Shown: piece after piece, positions 22,825 through 34,100 of the stretch
How the letters are laid out: each line of letters opens with the position of its first letter
Position numbering within the stretch: the first letter of the stretch is position 1
NCBI GenBank assembly: GCA_964036295.1
Contig: OZ038467.1
Span: 23,068,170-23,132,169 of the forward strand
DNA from: Plumapathes pennacea
Taxonomy: Eukaryota; Cnidaria; Anthozoa; Antipatharia; Myriopathidae
Length of the DNA: 64,000 bases
Direction of reading: 5' to 3'
Position numbers and translations under genes: made by a program
The notes under the pieces: model-generated
Databases searched by the model: none
Told to the model about the DNA's origin: nothing
Seen by the model: only the letters and a program-made list of their open reading frames with translations

Positions 22825-25800
22825 ATGGAGAACAAGTTCTTATGTAACAAGTGCGGAAAAAGGCTGAGCTCACGGTACGCTTGGGTACGTATCCAAAGAC
22901 TCCTTTTGTGTGTTGAAGAAAAACTTACTTTGTAAAACTCTCTGGAATATATGCCGTTCATTTATGTTGATCTTGATGTTATTTTATTTCAGGCTACATC
23001 ATGTTCGCGTATCCTTTGTTAATGGCAATTTTTAATGAAGCATTTACATGTCTTATAACCGTAGAATTATCATGATGAATGTGAATACGTTATTTAATAG
23101 GCATCATTTACATGTTTTGATGATGATATCTTAACAACCACACAAGATATATTTTGTGATGAAGATGGAGAAAGTATTAGCAAGCACCGATCATGCCCAG
23201 TGTGTGAGTTTCCTACCAGGGTGGTAAACTAAAATAATTTTGGGAAAATATTTGTATTATCAAATAAAATTCTACGACTTCATTGATGTATTATAAGGTC
23301 AAAAAGGCAATTGTTGGGTTCTAGCATCATGCTTTGCTATGGTGAAAAAATATCTAGTATAATAAATAATAAAGCCAGTGTTAGTCTGCATTCAAGTCTC
23401 CTGGTCTAAAATACAGCTCTTTGTCACTGTCTAGAGCTGTTGTAGTACACATCATCTATCATGTTACTATAAAAAATTAATCTGCTGTGTAAATGCAGTG
23501 TTACTGCTTGTTCTCAGATGAGTCTGTTATTTACAGGTTTTACTTGTCTGTCTGGGGAGTATGACATTAGGCGAGTTGATCTGCAGCCATCAGAGCAGCT
23601 CAAAATTGTAAGTCAAACTCTAAGGTGTGGGGGTAGGGGATGGGGGACCTTTGGATGACATCATGGTTTTCTTGTGTAATGTAATCTGTGATCCTGAGTT
23701 GCTCAATTATTTGGATTTTCTCTCTAACTGGTGCTTATAATGCTGTTGTTTAGTATGTCAACTGTGAGTTCAAATTTACCTGAATTATAAGCTTGGAGAA
23801 ATGTTTCATATTTTCTTCTGTATTATCTGTATCAAAATGATCCACATGTTTATAATTTAGCTTACAGCAAAAGCAGACAACCAGTCATAAGCAACCCTTG
23901 CCCCAAAGTTTACTTGACACAGTTTCTCTTTTCAGATTGCAATGGCTGGGCAGGAGCCTAAAACAATCATGGAGACTTGTGCAAGAGCACTGTCCTTCTG
24001 GACATACCAGGTACTTTCAGTTTTAAATTTAGCATGTTCACACACTTATGCCTGAAATATAAGCTTGGAGAAAGGTTGCATATTTTGTTCTGTTTCATTT
24101 GTATCAAAATGATCTACATGTTTATTATTGAACTTACAGTAAAAGCAGAGATACCAGCCAGGTCCTTATTGTGCTTCAAGGCAACTGTTCTTTCTTTACA
24201 TGTATAGATACTCCAGAGAGGCTTGTACTATGAGTACATTGCAAAGATAGCCAACCAAAAGATCAGTCAGCTTGAACAATATAAGCAACTTGTGCCCAAA
24301 TTGAAAATAGAAATATCCTGTATCCTTTTAAAAATAAGTGAAGAAAACAATCCAACACCCTGGTTATAGTTTAAGTATAGAACTTAAGGGGACAGCTCCC
24401 AGCCAATTCAGTGTTCTTGTTTTATACATTTTAAATTGTATGACGAAAACCAAGGCAATATTTGGTTCACAGTACAAAAAAAAAAGATAGATAGCAAAAT
24501 AGGCTAAACAAGACATACAGTATACATGTACAAAGGATTCACACAGTCAAATGTAGAGTAATGGAATTTGAAAAATTTGTTCCAGGCCTGGACAGGTCAT
24601 GGAATTTAGGAAAATTGAAGTTGATCACTCTTGGGAGTAGAAGGGTTAAACAAGACGTCATGGAAAAACCATAAAATACTGTGTCCCAAGTTCCTGTGTG
24701 AACCCTCAAGTTCAAAAGATTTCTCTTTCATATGACTCCATGGAATGATCCTTAAGCAACTTTCAGTGTTAAAGGCACAGATATCAGGTAAATATTTTCC
24801 TGGTCAAGTTTATGATGAAAAGCAAGGGAGAGAATAGAAAGTGTATACATAGCAGAACTTACACATGGAAATTAGGTTGAAGGTTTATATGAGGGCCAGA
24901 CAGAATGAAAATGGTGATATTAAGGTATATTGTACAGATAGAACAGAATCTGAGGAAATAGAAAGATGGGCTGGCCTAATGAAAACTTATCCTTTAAATA
25001 AAATATAATAGACACAACCAAAGAACTTAATGATGCAAAGAAGAAATGCAATGAGCTTTCACTGCAGCAAATGAGGAAAATGAACAGTCAAAATATGCCA
25101 GGCAGCAGGTGAGTTTCTGTTAACGAAGACTGTGATAATAAAGGTACTCAAGCTGAAAACTGTTTGTATTTTAACTAAAAACACTTAACTTATAATAGTA
25201 ATTTATAATTTATTAATATATCAAGAAAGAAGCATGGCATTTAGTGTGTTAACCCTTTCCATCTTTTCCCAAGCCCTAAATGCTTATATTCTATTAATTT
25301 TTCAAAAAGGACATGTACACATCATAAGGTGTAAAGTGACTTATAGAAAGTTTAATCAGGTTTCACCTAAGCAAGCTCTCTTGGAAGTGAAAGGGTTTAA
25401 CACTGTTACAACTCTGCATAGTATTTTAACATTAAAATGCTTTACACACACCAGTCTCAGTACCTCAACTTCCAGGTTGTAACTTTATTTACAATAAAAT
25501 ATCCAGCATTGCCCTGGCAAACAGCACGATGCTATTTCCTTCTGAATCTTTACCAGAGAAAAACTACTTTTAACTTTATTGTGGGGGAAAACATTGCACG
25601 ACAAGCTCAAAGGGTGTCTGTGCATGAGGCTAACAATATTATTACATATTTTATTTCTAGAATACTGTAATAACAAATATCAGGTTTCTCATTTATTGTT
25701 TGTACTTAATCATTGATCAGGAAAACCTACACGCCAGTTTTACAGGAGACCCATGATGATGGTAGGGTACTGTCATAAACTCAGGAATTTTGAGTGTAAA

Positions 25801-26068
25801 GGGTCTGTCACTTGGACTTGTTGGATCTAAAACAAACCATACAAATTTTATTATTTTCAATTTAGACTGCAAACAGTTAAAAATTGAAGCTACAATCCAC
25901 TCATTGACAAGCAAGTTCATGGTTTGACATTCTCTCTTATACATTTGAGTTTGTCTTGCAGACTCTGATCCAAGACCAGAGAAAAGAGCACTGCCCTCCA
26001 TCAGGAAGAGAGCTCAACCCTTTTCTGCAGAAGAAACGACCTATTCTACCAAAGTGTTAAAGTTCTAA
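22825..26068 (+). CDS. CCNB1IP1/HEI10-like meiotic RING E3 ligase
   Basis: Nine GT-AG exons join in one frame of 211 residues: 22825-22884, 22993-23008, 23147-23203, 23537-23607, 23936-24010, 24208-24319, 25012-25108, 25721-25761, 25962-26068 (stop TAA). All phases match. An N-terminal RING-type zinc finger is spread over exons 1-4 (LCNKCGKRLS, then CSHIFCDEDG, then SCPVCFTCLSGEYDI). Next come the HEI10-family motif RALSFWTYQ and a coiled-coil-prone segment (QKISQLEQYKQLVPKLK), then a basic Ser/Pro-rich tail. HEI10 proteins mark and promote meiotic crossover sites as ubiquitin/SUMO ligases. The FWTYQ motif and linker favour HEI10 over RNF212. The protein is shorter than the vertebrate form (about 277 residues), mostly at the C-terminus. 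Exon 2 is a 16-nt microexon that completes the CSH zinc ligands. The exon 1 start is the first ATG, just before the LCNKCG ligands. The gene looks intact. Confidence 0.92.
25247..25401. mobile_element. MITE in HEI10 intron 7
   Basis: GTTAACCCTTTCCATCTTTT on the left and GGAAGTGAAAGGGTTTAAC on the right form imperfect terminal inverted repeats around about 150 bp. The termini resemble the CTTTCACTCCC family found elsewhere in the window. Confidence 0.6.
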
Positions 26069-26287
26069 CAAGAGGAAAATTTAAGAAACAGCTCTCAGCT
26101 GCCAAACTCAAATTTTTCTACTATCATTTCTGGCACAATTTCATGCAAAAAGTTGCAGCTGTTTATGCTGTTGGAACACAACACAGGCAGTATTTAAACA
26201 CAAACTTTGTAATTTCTGACACAATTTGATGTCAAAAAGACGTGCCTTAGCTATTCACTCTGTGTTACTTGGAAATTTAATTTTATT

Positions 26288-26293
26288 AATAAA
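26288..26293 (+). terminator. Candidate polyadenylation signal of HEI10
   Basis: AATAAA lies about 220 nt beyond the HEI10 stop codon, the first canonical hexamer after it. Confidence 0.5.
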
Positions 26294-26299
26294 TGAAAC

Positions 26300-27852
26300 A
26301 TTTGCTGTTTGTCCTAATTCTTTAACTGTGAAGTTACTCATAAGTAGTAGTTGAATAGTAGAGTCATAATAAGAATTGAGGACATGAAATTTATTGTTTT
26401 CTTCCAATTCAGAAACATTGACTTTATTAAAATAAAGCCCTCATGAACCATAAATCTTAGGAAAAGCAACCCCCTCGAATAAACGCCTAACTTGAAAATG
26501 ACTCCTCCTCTCAGCCATAATTTGAAGTAAGTCTCACCTCCCCTCTCTTTCTGTTTTGTTGTTTTGCTCAGTCACATAACACCAGCAAAATCAACTAGAT
26601 TTATGAACTTGATTGAAGTGTGAAAATAGTTACAAAGTGTGTCGCTTTAGCCCTATATGAACAGCTTTTTAATATGTTATATTGTTGTTTAGGGGCAATA
26701 TTGTTATGCACTGCAAAAGTAAATGATCATCTGGCCACAAGTGGGAAAATTAAATATAAGTACCCCCCGCCTTCTCCTAAAATTGAAAAATATTTGAGGA
26801 TTTACTGAAAATTGAGGATGGATGTTGGCACTGTCATAAACATGAGTCATGATTGATGAAGGCACCAACACTGACAGCAACAAACCCAAACAGTTTTGAA
26901 CTAAATAATACTTGGGTGTCAATCCAGGTGGGTGTAATTTGCAGAATGCAGGTTGAAGAATGTGACTGCAGTAAATGCAAACAAATAAACCACAAAATGC
27001 AGGCAAGTTTCCAGCAAATTTTTAAAGGTTGGTCACTTAAAAAGAGGGCACTTCAACCCGGTTGTATTTTATCTTCAATAATTTTTTAGCTAATAATCGA
27101 GAAAATGTTAATCTATTTCCACGTGACTTTTTGTATTTCACAGATTTTTGCAAAATACAGCTCGGATGTAATAATACGTCCAACATCTGTGTCTGACAAA
27201 CATATTAATAACCACAAACCGACGAGATAGGTTTATACCTTACACAAAAACAACCAATTAGTGAAGAGGTCTCAATCTCTTAATCACTTTTGCCAATGAA
27301 AACAATATTATCAATCAATCATTTGTATACACATAACGCCTAGGAGTCAGGGACTCGTTAAAACGCACACGTGTCCATGAAGCTACTAGCTAACATGTAA
27401 TTTATATAACAATCATAAAAATAACAAACAGTTAAAAATCTAACCAGAAGCTATGCAGTATAGCACGGCTATGGCAGTTCATCATCATTTGACTTAGCAG
27501 CATTTAATTTGACCAGGCTTTGTGGCTGGGCTTCTTCGCTATATCGCTAGCTGTCACCATAGACTTTAAATAGTGCGTAAAACTTGAAGATTTACCTTTT
27601 CATTTGGAGAAATCCGGCTAATCGTTTTCAGCTGAGCTTTCGCTGTCCGCCATATGTTGACGCCCACAAGCAAAGAAATCAGCGGATTGCATTCTTTGGA
27701 CCCACAGGGAGAGGGTAGGGAAGGAAGACGAGGTGGAGTGGGGCGAGGGAAAGAAGTGCTTTAAGATTTTAAAGCGCATTGTATACAGAATTTGTTCTTG
27801 TAGTTTGCTCATGAAAGCACGCAATGAGTTGATACCAGCTTTATTGGCATTT
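26300..27852. other. Intergenic, mostly featureless
   Basis: No gene is supported. On the minus strand, CCAAATGAAAAG followed by GTAAAT (near 27595-27615) and a short frame ending MADSESSAEND just upstream look like a promoter-proximal first exon, but nothing downstream confirms it. Confidence 0.4.
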
Positions 27853-28273
27853 ATGCATGAGTCAACTTAAACCCCAACCCCACTCCCCCTCTCCGGGACG
27901 ATGTGGGAGTAGAGGCATTGAGGGGGATTCATATAAAACGATGCCCAAGAGATGGGGATTTGGAGTGAGTGGTAACTTTCAGTGCCCAGGCTGACCAGGA
28001 TTTGCAGAGGAACAAGCTCAGCCAGCATATCGTACACTGAGGCCCTGTTCAAGTTTATATAAATTGTGACAAAAGTGACAATTTACAATCATAATATGTG
28101 TACAGTAGCCTCCAAGGCCCCAGGGGGGGGGGGGGGGGGGCATTGTTTGGGCTTTGAAGTTTGACAGTTGCACCAGGGAAGGGGGCATTTGTCAACAATT
28201 CACTGGGGCTTTTATCAAATCCCCACATAGCCCCGAGGCGGGGAGGAGTCGGGGTTTAAGTTGGCTCATGCAT
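27853..28273. mobile_element. TIR element (ATGCATGAG...CAACTTAAACCCC)
   Basis: ATGCATGAGTCAACTTAAAC at the left end is mirrored by GTTTAAGTTGGCTCATGCAT at the right end. The ~420-bp body is G/C-run rich, with a poly-G tract at 28121-28140. No coding content. Confidence 0.75.
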
Positions 28274-28656
28274 TACAGAAAGTATAGCTAAAGCTGAACA
28301 GTAACTAATAGGAAAACCAAAAGTTTTCAGACCCCTTGGATAAGAATAGAATCCCTAGTTTCTCAGACTTCCTCACTTATCGGAGAAGTAAGTAAAGAAC
28401 GACAGGGGTTTTCAGATCTCGGGGTTGAGATAAGTATGGAATCTCTAGATTGTAATATTTTCACTACTATCTGGGAAGTGTAGAATATTTCTTTGTCAGA
28501 CTATTGTGAAATTCATTAAACAGAAGTGTACAACTAAGTATGATTGAAGAAAATAAGGGTCTGTGGACCACAGCATTGAACATTTATGCGATATAACGAA
28601 GTGCCAAGGCCGCTGGGAAAATGTGTTCGTTATATTGGGGGCTCAACCCCGTTTAT

Positions 28657-28960
28657 TACAGTGGAACCCCGCCTTACGGCCAAACCGTTATTACGGCCAC
28701 CCTGTTATTACGGCCACCCTGTTATTACGACCACCCTGTTATTACGACCACCCTGTTATTACGACCACCCTGTTATTACGACAATTTTATTTCGTCCCGC
28801 GGAACAAGCGCCCAGTCATTTTCTTATCTAAATACCGTTAATGAGTCCAATCCGTTAATAAGTCCAGATATTTATGTTTATTTATTTTTATGTACAATTT
28901 GTTTGTAAGGAAACAACCAAAATCTTTGTTAAAACGGGGTGTGATTAACAATTATTTTGA
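28657..28960. mobile_element. pogo/Tigger-like element end with 17-bp internal repeats
   Basis: TA followed by CAGTGGAACCCCGCCTTACG resembles pogo/Tigger terminal repeats and TA target. Immediately inside, TTATTACGGCCACCCTG repeats with an exact 17-bp period (28688, 28705, 28722 and onward, about six units). The opposite terminus was not clearly located; AAACGGGGTGTG near 28931 is a weak candidate. Confidence 0.55.
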
Positions 28961-29889
28961 ATCTGGATTTGAACGATTGTTTCATGCGGACTAAAAGATT
29001 ATCAGTCACGTGATAGCATATATTCCGCGTTCTATACATTTTTTTAAACTTGGGCTTCTGGATTGTGTTCGCTACTGATGGTGGTTTCGTTATACCGGGT
29101 GAAAGTGGATCATTTTCTAGCAGCCCAGAATTTCTGGCCAGTCGGTTTAAAACTAGTAAATAGTCTCCACAAAACCCCTGCCATTTTGTTTTTAAAACTA
29201 CGCCCGCGTTCAATTTAAGCGGTTACTCCACGGATACAATATGGCCCCTGTTCTTTTGTTTTAACTAAAAGTTTTAAGTTCACTATTGTCTTGAAAAGCC
29301 TATGGGCGTTGGAACTTCCACAATGAATAACAGATTATAATTAAATTTCTATTCATTGCATGTATTTTCAATCAAGCAAGCGTCCTGCAAAACTAAATCA
29401 TTTGATAACTTCGGTCAGCGCCATAGCATCAGTTTCCTTCGCTCAGCGCCACAGCATTTCAAATGGCTGTCTTTTACAGGTTCGTCCATTTTGCATCAAC
29501 AAGAAGCCGTCAGAGGTTGCGACAATCACAGCCATTCCAATAACTGGCACAATTAAAAGGACCTTTAACTCAAGTTCCGTACTGAAGAGCAACCCGTGAC
29601 AAAAGATGTCCTTTACCATCGAATTACAGTCAAACCTCCCAGGTAGACGTAACCTGCCGATTATATTTTTAAATTTTTGGAGGGAAAAGAGAGCTTGATC
29701 GCAAGGGCCAGTGGGATATCTCCCAGCGAAAGTGCCACTGTAACAGGTTGCAGCAGCTAACTGTGCTAATGTGATCAAACCGACATGGTCTTTAACCAGG
29801 AAATTAAGGCTATTGGTAAACATTCTGCTTTCCAACTCATTCAGGACTTTGTGACAATTGAGTCTTCTTCACAAAGGAGGTGAGCGGAA
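28961..29889. other. Intergenic, no gene recognised
   Basis: A 130-codon minus-strand frame (29443-29835) has no family motif. ACAGTCAAACCTCCCAGG near 29629 resembles a pogo-type terminus, again seen near 53680. Confidence 0.4.
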
Positions 29890-30050
29890 TGTGTGCGTGC
29901 GTCCGTGTGCGTGCGTGACCGTGTATGCATCCGTGTGCTGTCTGCGTGTGCGTGCGTGACCGTGTATGCGTCCGTGTGCTGTCTGCGTGTGCGTGCGTGA
30001 CCGTGTATGCGTCCGTGTGCTGTGTGCGTGTGCGACCGTATGTGCGTGAA
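29890..30050. repeat. 41-bp minisatellite, about 3.5 units
   Basis: GTGACCGTGTATGC recurs at 29915, 29956 and 29997, exactly 41 bp apart, within a TGCG/CGTG-rich unit. Frames through it (Thr-His-Ala repeats) are artefacts. Confidence 0.9.
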
Positions 30051-30400
30051 GGCAAGACATGTAGATGACACCACTATGTTCTCTTGCACGATCCAGTCCC
30101 TCCTGCAGCAGACTCTGCTCTGAGTCAGAGTGTAAAACACGCTAACACGGTCTCCGGTGTGTATTTGTTTGGGGCTTCCTGCTGAGTTCCTGCAAATGTG
30201 TTCGGTGTAGGATTTAGTGAGTATGTGTCTCAGAGATACAGATTTAGAGATACGGGCCTATATCTCTGTCAATATCTTTGCGTCCTTTCCCCTTTTCTCG
30301 CTGTTTGTTTATTGCCTCTCTATCTGTCATTAACTTTGCCCCCCGTCTCACCCCAGTGTGATTAAGTGAATAATTCTGTGTGGTTTTGATTTATTTACAG

Positions 30401-30458
30401 GCACGAGCGCGGTGCTGTTTCTTTAGCAGTTCTTGGCGTCTCCGAACTCTCTCCCCAG
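30401..30458 (+). CDS. Possible exon of unrecognised protein
   Basis: The segment lies between TTATTTACAG and GTTTGT and reads HERGAVSLAVLGVSELSPQ in the open phase. Both splice sites are plausible. I do not recognise the protein, and the phase relation with the exon-like segment at 31094 is unresolved. Confidence 0.3.
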
Positions 30459-31093
30459 GTTTGTTTTGACCTAATTTATCATCATTTTCAGTGAAACAAA
30501 AAAATAAAAATAAAATAAAATGAAAAGGGAAAAAAAAGAAAAAGAAAAATGCACGGTTGCTTTGTTCCGGGAGGAATGCCGTTGTATTTTAATAGGACGG
30601 ATTCCAGGCAAACAAATTTCAGCTCAAATTTTATCTTGGCCAAGGCGCGCAAAGAAAGTTGAGGAGCGCATGCGCGCGAGGACTAACCAGGTTTGTATCT
30701 TTGTTATACCAAATGGTGGTAAACGGGCACGTGGTCATTCTTGATGTCTGGCATCTGTCAATATAGAAATCTCTGGAAATATTCATCAATTTAACCTGAG
30801 AATCAGTCAGCAGAGCTAACATGCTTAGTTTTGTGTGGTGAGTTTTTAAAGTGATCTCTTCTCAAACTTACGCTTGCAAACAAAGCGGACAGCAGCCACA
30901 TCTGTCTGACCGGGGAGCGGCTGTTGGTGGCCGGTGTAATTATTCTTTTCATTTAGTGGGGGACCGTTGTGTCAGACCTAATGTTCTGCAAAGAGATGGT
31001 ATCGCCGGCCATATGAGTTGTAATACACGCAGCACTTGATGAAGCGTACAGTCATCATAGTTAAGTTGAATTTACCTGCATTCAATATTACAG

Positions 31094-31191
31094 TCTGGTG
31101 AAAGCTGACAGAAGAGAACGCCGGGAGGACTCCATCCGTGATGCAACGCAGGAGTTTAACCGGACGACTTTGCTTAGTTTCTCACCGACAC
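31094..31191 (+). CDS. Possible exon abutting the satellite array
   Basis: After an acceptor-like ATTACAG the segment reads openly for 33 residues, containing ADRRERREDSIRDATQEF. It reaches CACCGACACG|GTATGAGT, a possible 5' splice site that coincides with the first unit of the 31-bp satellite. A short frame beginning MLSFV at 30821, ending at a GTGAGT donor, would join it in phase. Composition looks coding (Arg/Glu-rich helix), but the family is not recognised and no downstream exon was found. Confidence 0.35.
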
Positions 31192-34100
31192 GGTATGAGT
31201 TATATAACTATATGATTGACACGGTGTGAGTTATATAGCTATTTGACTGACACGGTATGAGTTATATAACTATTTGAGTGACATGGTGTGAGTTATATAG
31301 CTATTTGATTGACACGGTATGAGTTATATAGCTATTTGATTGACACGGTATGAGTTATATAACTATTTGATTGACACGGTATGAGTTATATAGCTATTTG
31401 ATTGACATGGTGTGAGTTATATAGCTATTTGATTGACACGGTGTGAGTTATATAACTATTTGATTGACACGGTATGAGTTATATAGCTATTTGATTGACA
31501 CGGTATGAGTTATATAACTATATGATTGACATGGTGTGAGTTATATAACTATTTGATTGACACAGTATGAGTTATATAGCTATTTGATTGACACGGTATG
31601 AGTTATATAGCTATTTGATTGACACGGTATGAGTTATATAACTATTTGATTGACACGGTATGAGTTATATAGCTATTTGATTGACACGGTATGAGTTATA
31701 TAACTATATGATTGACATGGTGTGAGTTATATAACTATTTGATTGACACGGTATGAGTTATATAGCTATTTGATTGACACGGTATGAGTTATATAACTAT
31801 ATGATTGACATGGTGTGAGTTATATAACTATTTGATTGACACGGTGTGAGTTATATAACTATATGATTGACATGGTGTGAGTTATATAGCTATATGATTG
31901 ACACGGTATGAGTTATATAACTATATGATTGACACGGTATGAGTTATATAACTATTTGATTGACACGGTATGAGTTATATAACTATTTGATTGACACGGT
32001 ATGAGTTATTTAGCTATTTGATTGACACGGTATGAGTTATATAACTATATGATTGACACGGTATGAGTTATATAACTATTTGATTGACACGGTGTGAGTA
32101 ATATAACTATTTGATTGACATGGTATGAGTTATATAGCTATTTGATTGACACGGTATGAGTTATATAACTATATGATTGACACGGTATGAGTTATATAAC
32201 TATATGATTGACACGGTATGAGTAATATAACTATTTGATTGACATGGTATGAGTTATATAGCTATTTGATTGACACGGTATGAGTTATATAACTATTTGA
32301 TTGACACGGTATGAGTTATATAACTATTTGATTGACACGGTGTGAGTTATATAGCTATTTGATTGACACGGTATGAGTTATATAACTATTTGATTGACAT
32401 GGTGTGAGTTATATAGCTATTTGATTGACACGGTATGAGTTATATAACTATTTGATTGACATGGTGTGAGTTATATAGCTATTTGATTGACACGGTATGA
32501 GTTATATAACTATTTGATTGACATGGTGTGAGTTATATAGCTATTTGATTGACACAGTATGAGTTATATAGCTATTTGATTGACATGGTGTGAGTTATAT
32601 AGCTATTTGATTGACACAGTATGAGTTATATAGCTATTTGATTGACATGGTGTGAGTTATATAGCTATTTGATTGACACGGTATGAGTTATATAACTATT
32701 TGATTGACATGGTGTGAGTTATATAGCTATTTGATTGACACAGTATGAGTTATATAACTATTTGATTGACATGGTGTGAGTTATATAGCTATTTGATTGA
32801 CACGGTATGAGTTATATAACTATTTGATTGACATGGTGTGAGTTATATAACTATTTGATTGACATGGTGTGAGTTATATAACTATTTGATTGACACGGTA
32901 TGAGTTATATAACTATTTGATTGACACGGTGTGAGTTATATAGCTATTTGATTGACACGGTATGAGTTATATAACTATTTGATTGACATGGTGTGAGTTA
33001 TATAACTATTTGATTGACACGGTATGAGTTATATAACTATTTGATTGACACGGTGTGAGTTATATAGCTATTTGATTGACACGGTATGAGTTATATAACT
33101 ATTTGATTGACACAGTATGAGTTATATAACTATTTGATTGACATGGTGTGAGTTATATAACTATTTGATTGACACGGTATGAGTTATATAACTATTTGAG
33201 TGACATGGTGTGAGTTATATAGCTATTTGATTGACACGGTATGAGTTATATAACTATTTGATTGACACGGTATGAGTTATATAACTATTTGATTGACACG
33301 GTATGAGTTATATAACTATTTGATTGACACGGTATGAGTAATATAACTATTTGATTGACATGGTGTGAGTTATATAACTATTTGATTGACATGGTATGAG
33401 TTATATAACTATTTGATTGACATGGTATGAGTAATATAACTATTTGATTGACACGGTGTGAGTTATATAACCATTTGATTGACACGGTGTGAGTTATATA
33501 ACTATTTTATTGACACGGTATGAGTTATATAACTATTTGATTGACACGGTATGAGTTATATAACTATTTGATTGACACGGTGTGAGTTATATAACTATTT
33601 GATTGACACGGTATGAGTAATATAACTATTTGATTGACACGGTGTGAGTTATATAACTATTTTATTGACACGGTATGAGTTATATAACTATTTGATTGAC
33701 ACGGTATGAGTTATATAACTATTTGATTGACACGGTGTGAGTTATATAACTATTTGATTGACACGGTATGAGTAATATAACTATTTGATTGACACGGTAT
33801 GAGTTATATAACTATTTGATTGACATGGTGTGAGTTATATAACTATTTGATTGACATGGTATGAGTTATAAAACTATTTGATTGACATGGTATGAGTAAT
33901 ATAACTATTTGATTGACACGGTGTGAGTTATATAACTATTTGATTGACACGGTATGAGTTATATAACTATTTTATTGACACGGTATGAGTTATATAACTA
34001 TTTGATTGACACGGTATGAGTTATATAACTATTTGATTGACACGGTGTGAGTTATAAAACTATTTGATTGACACGGTATGAGTAATATAACTATTTCATT

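Noticed and set aside
29837..30140. Thr-His-Ala-rich minus-strand frames
   Set aside because: They translate the 41-bp minisatellite in three frames; not a gene.
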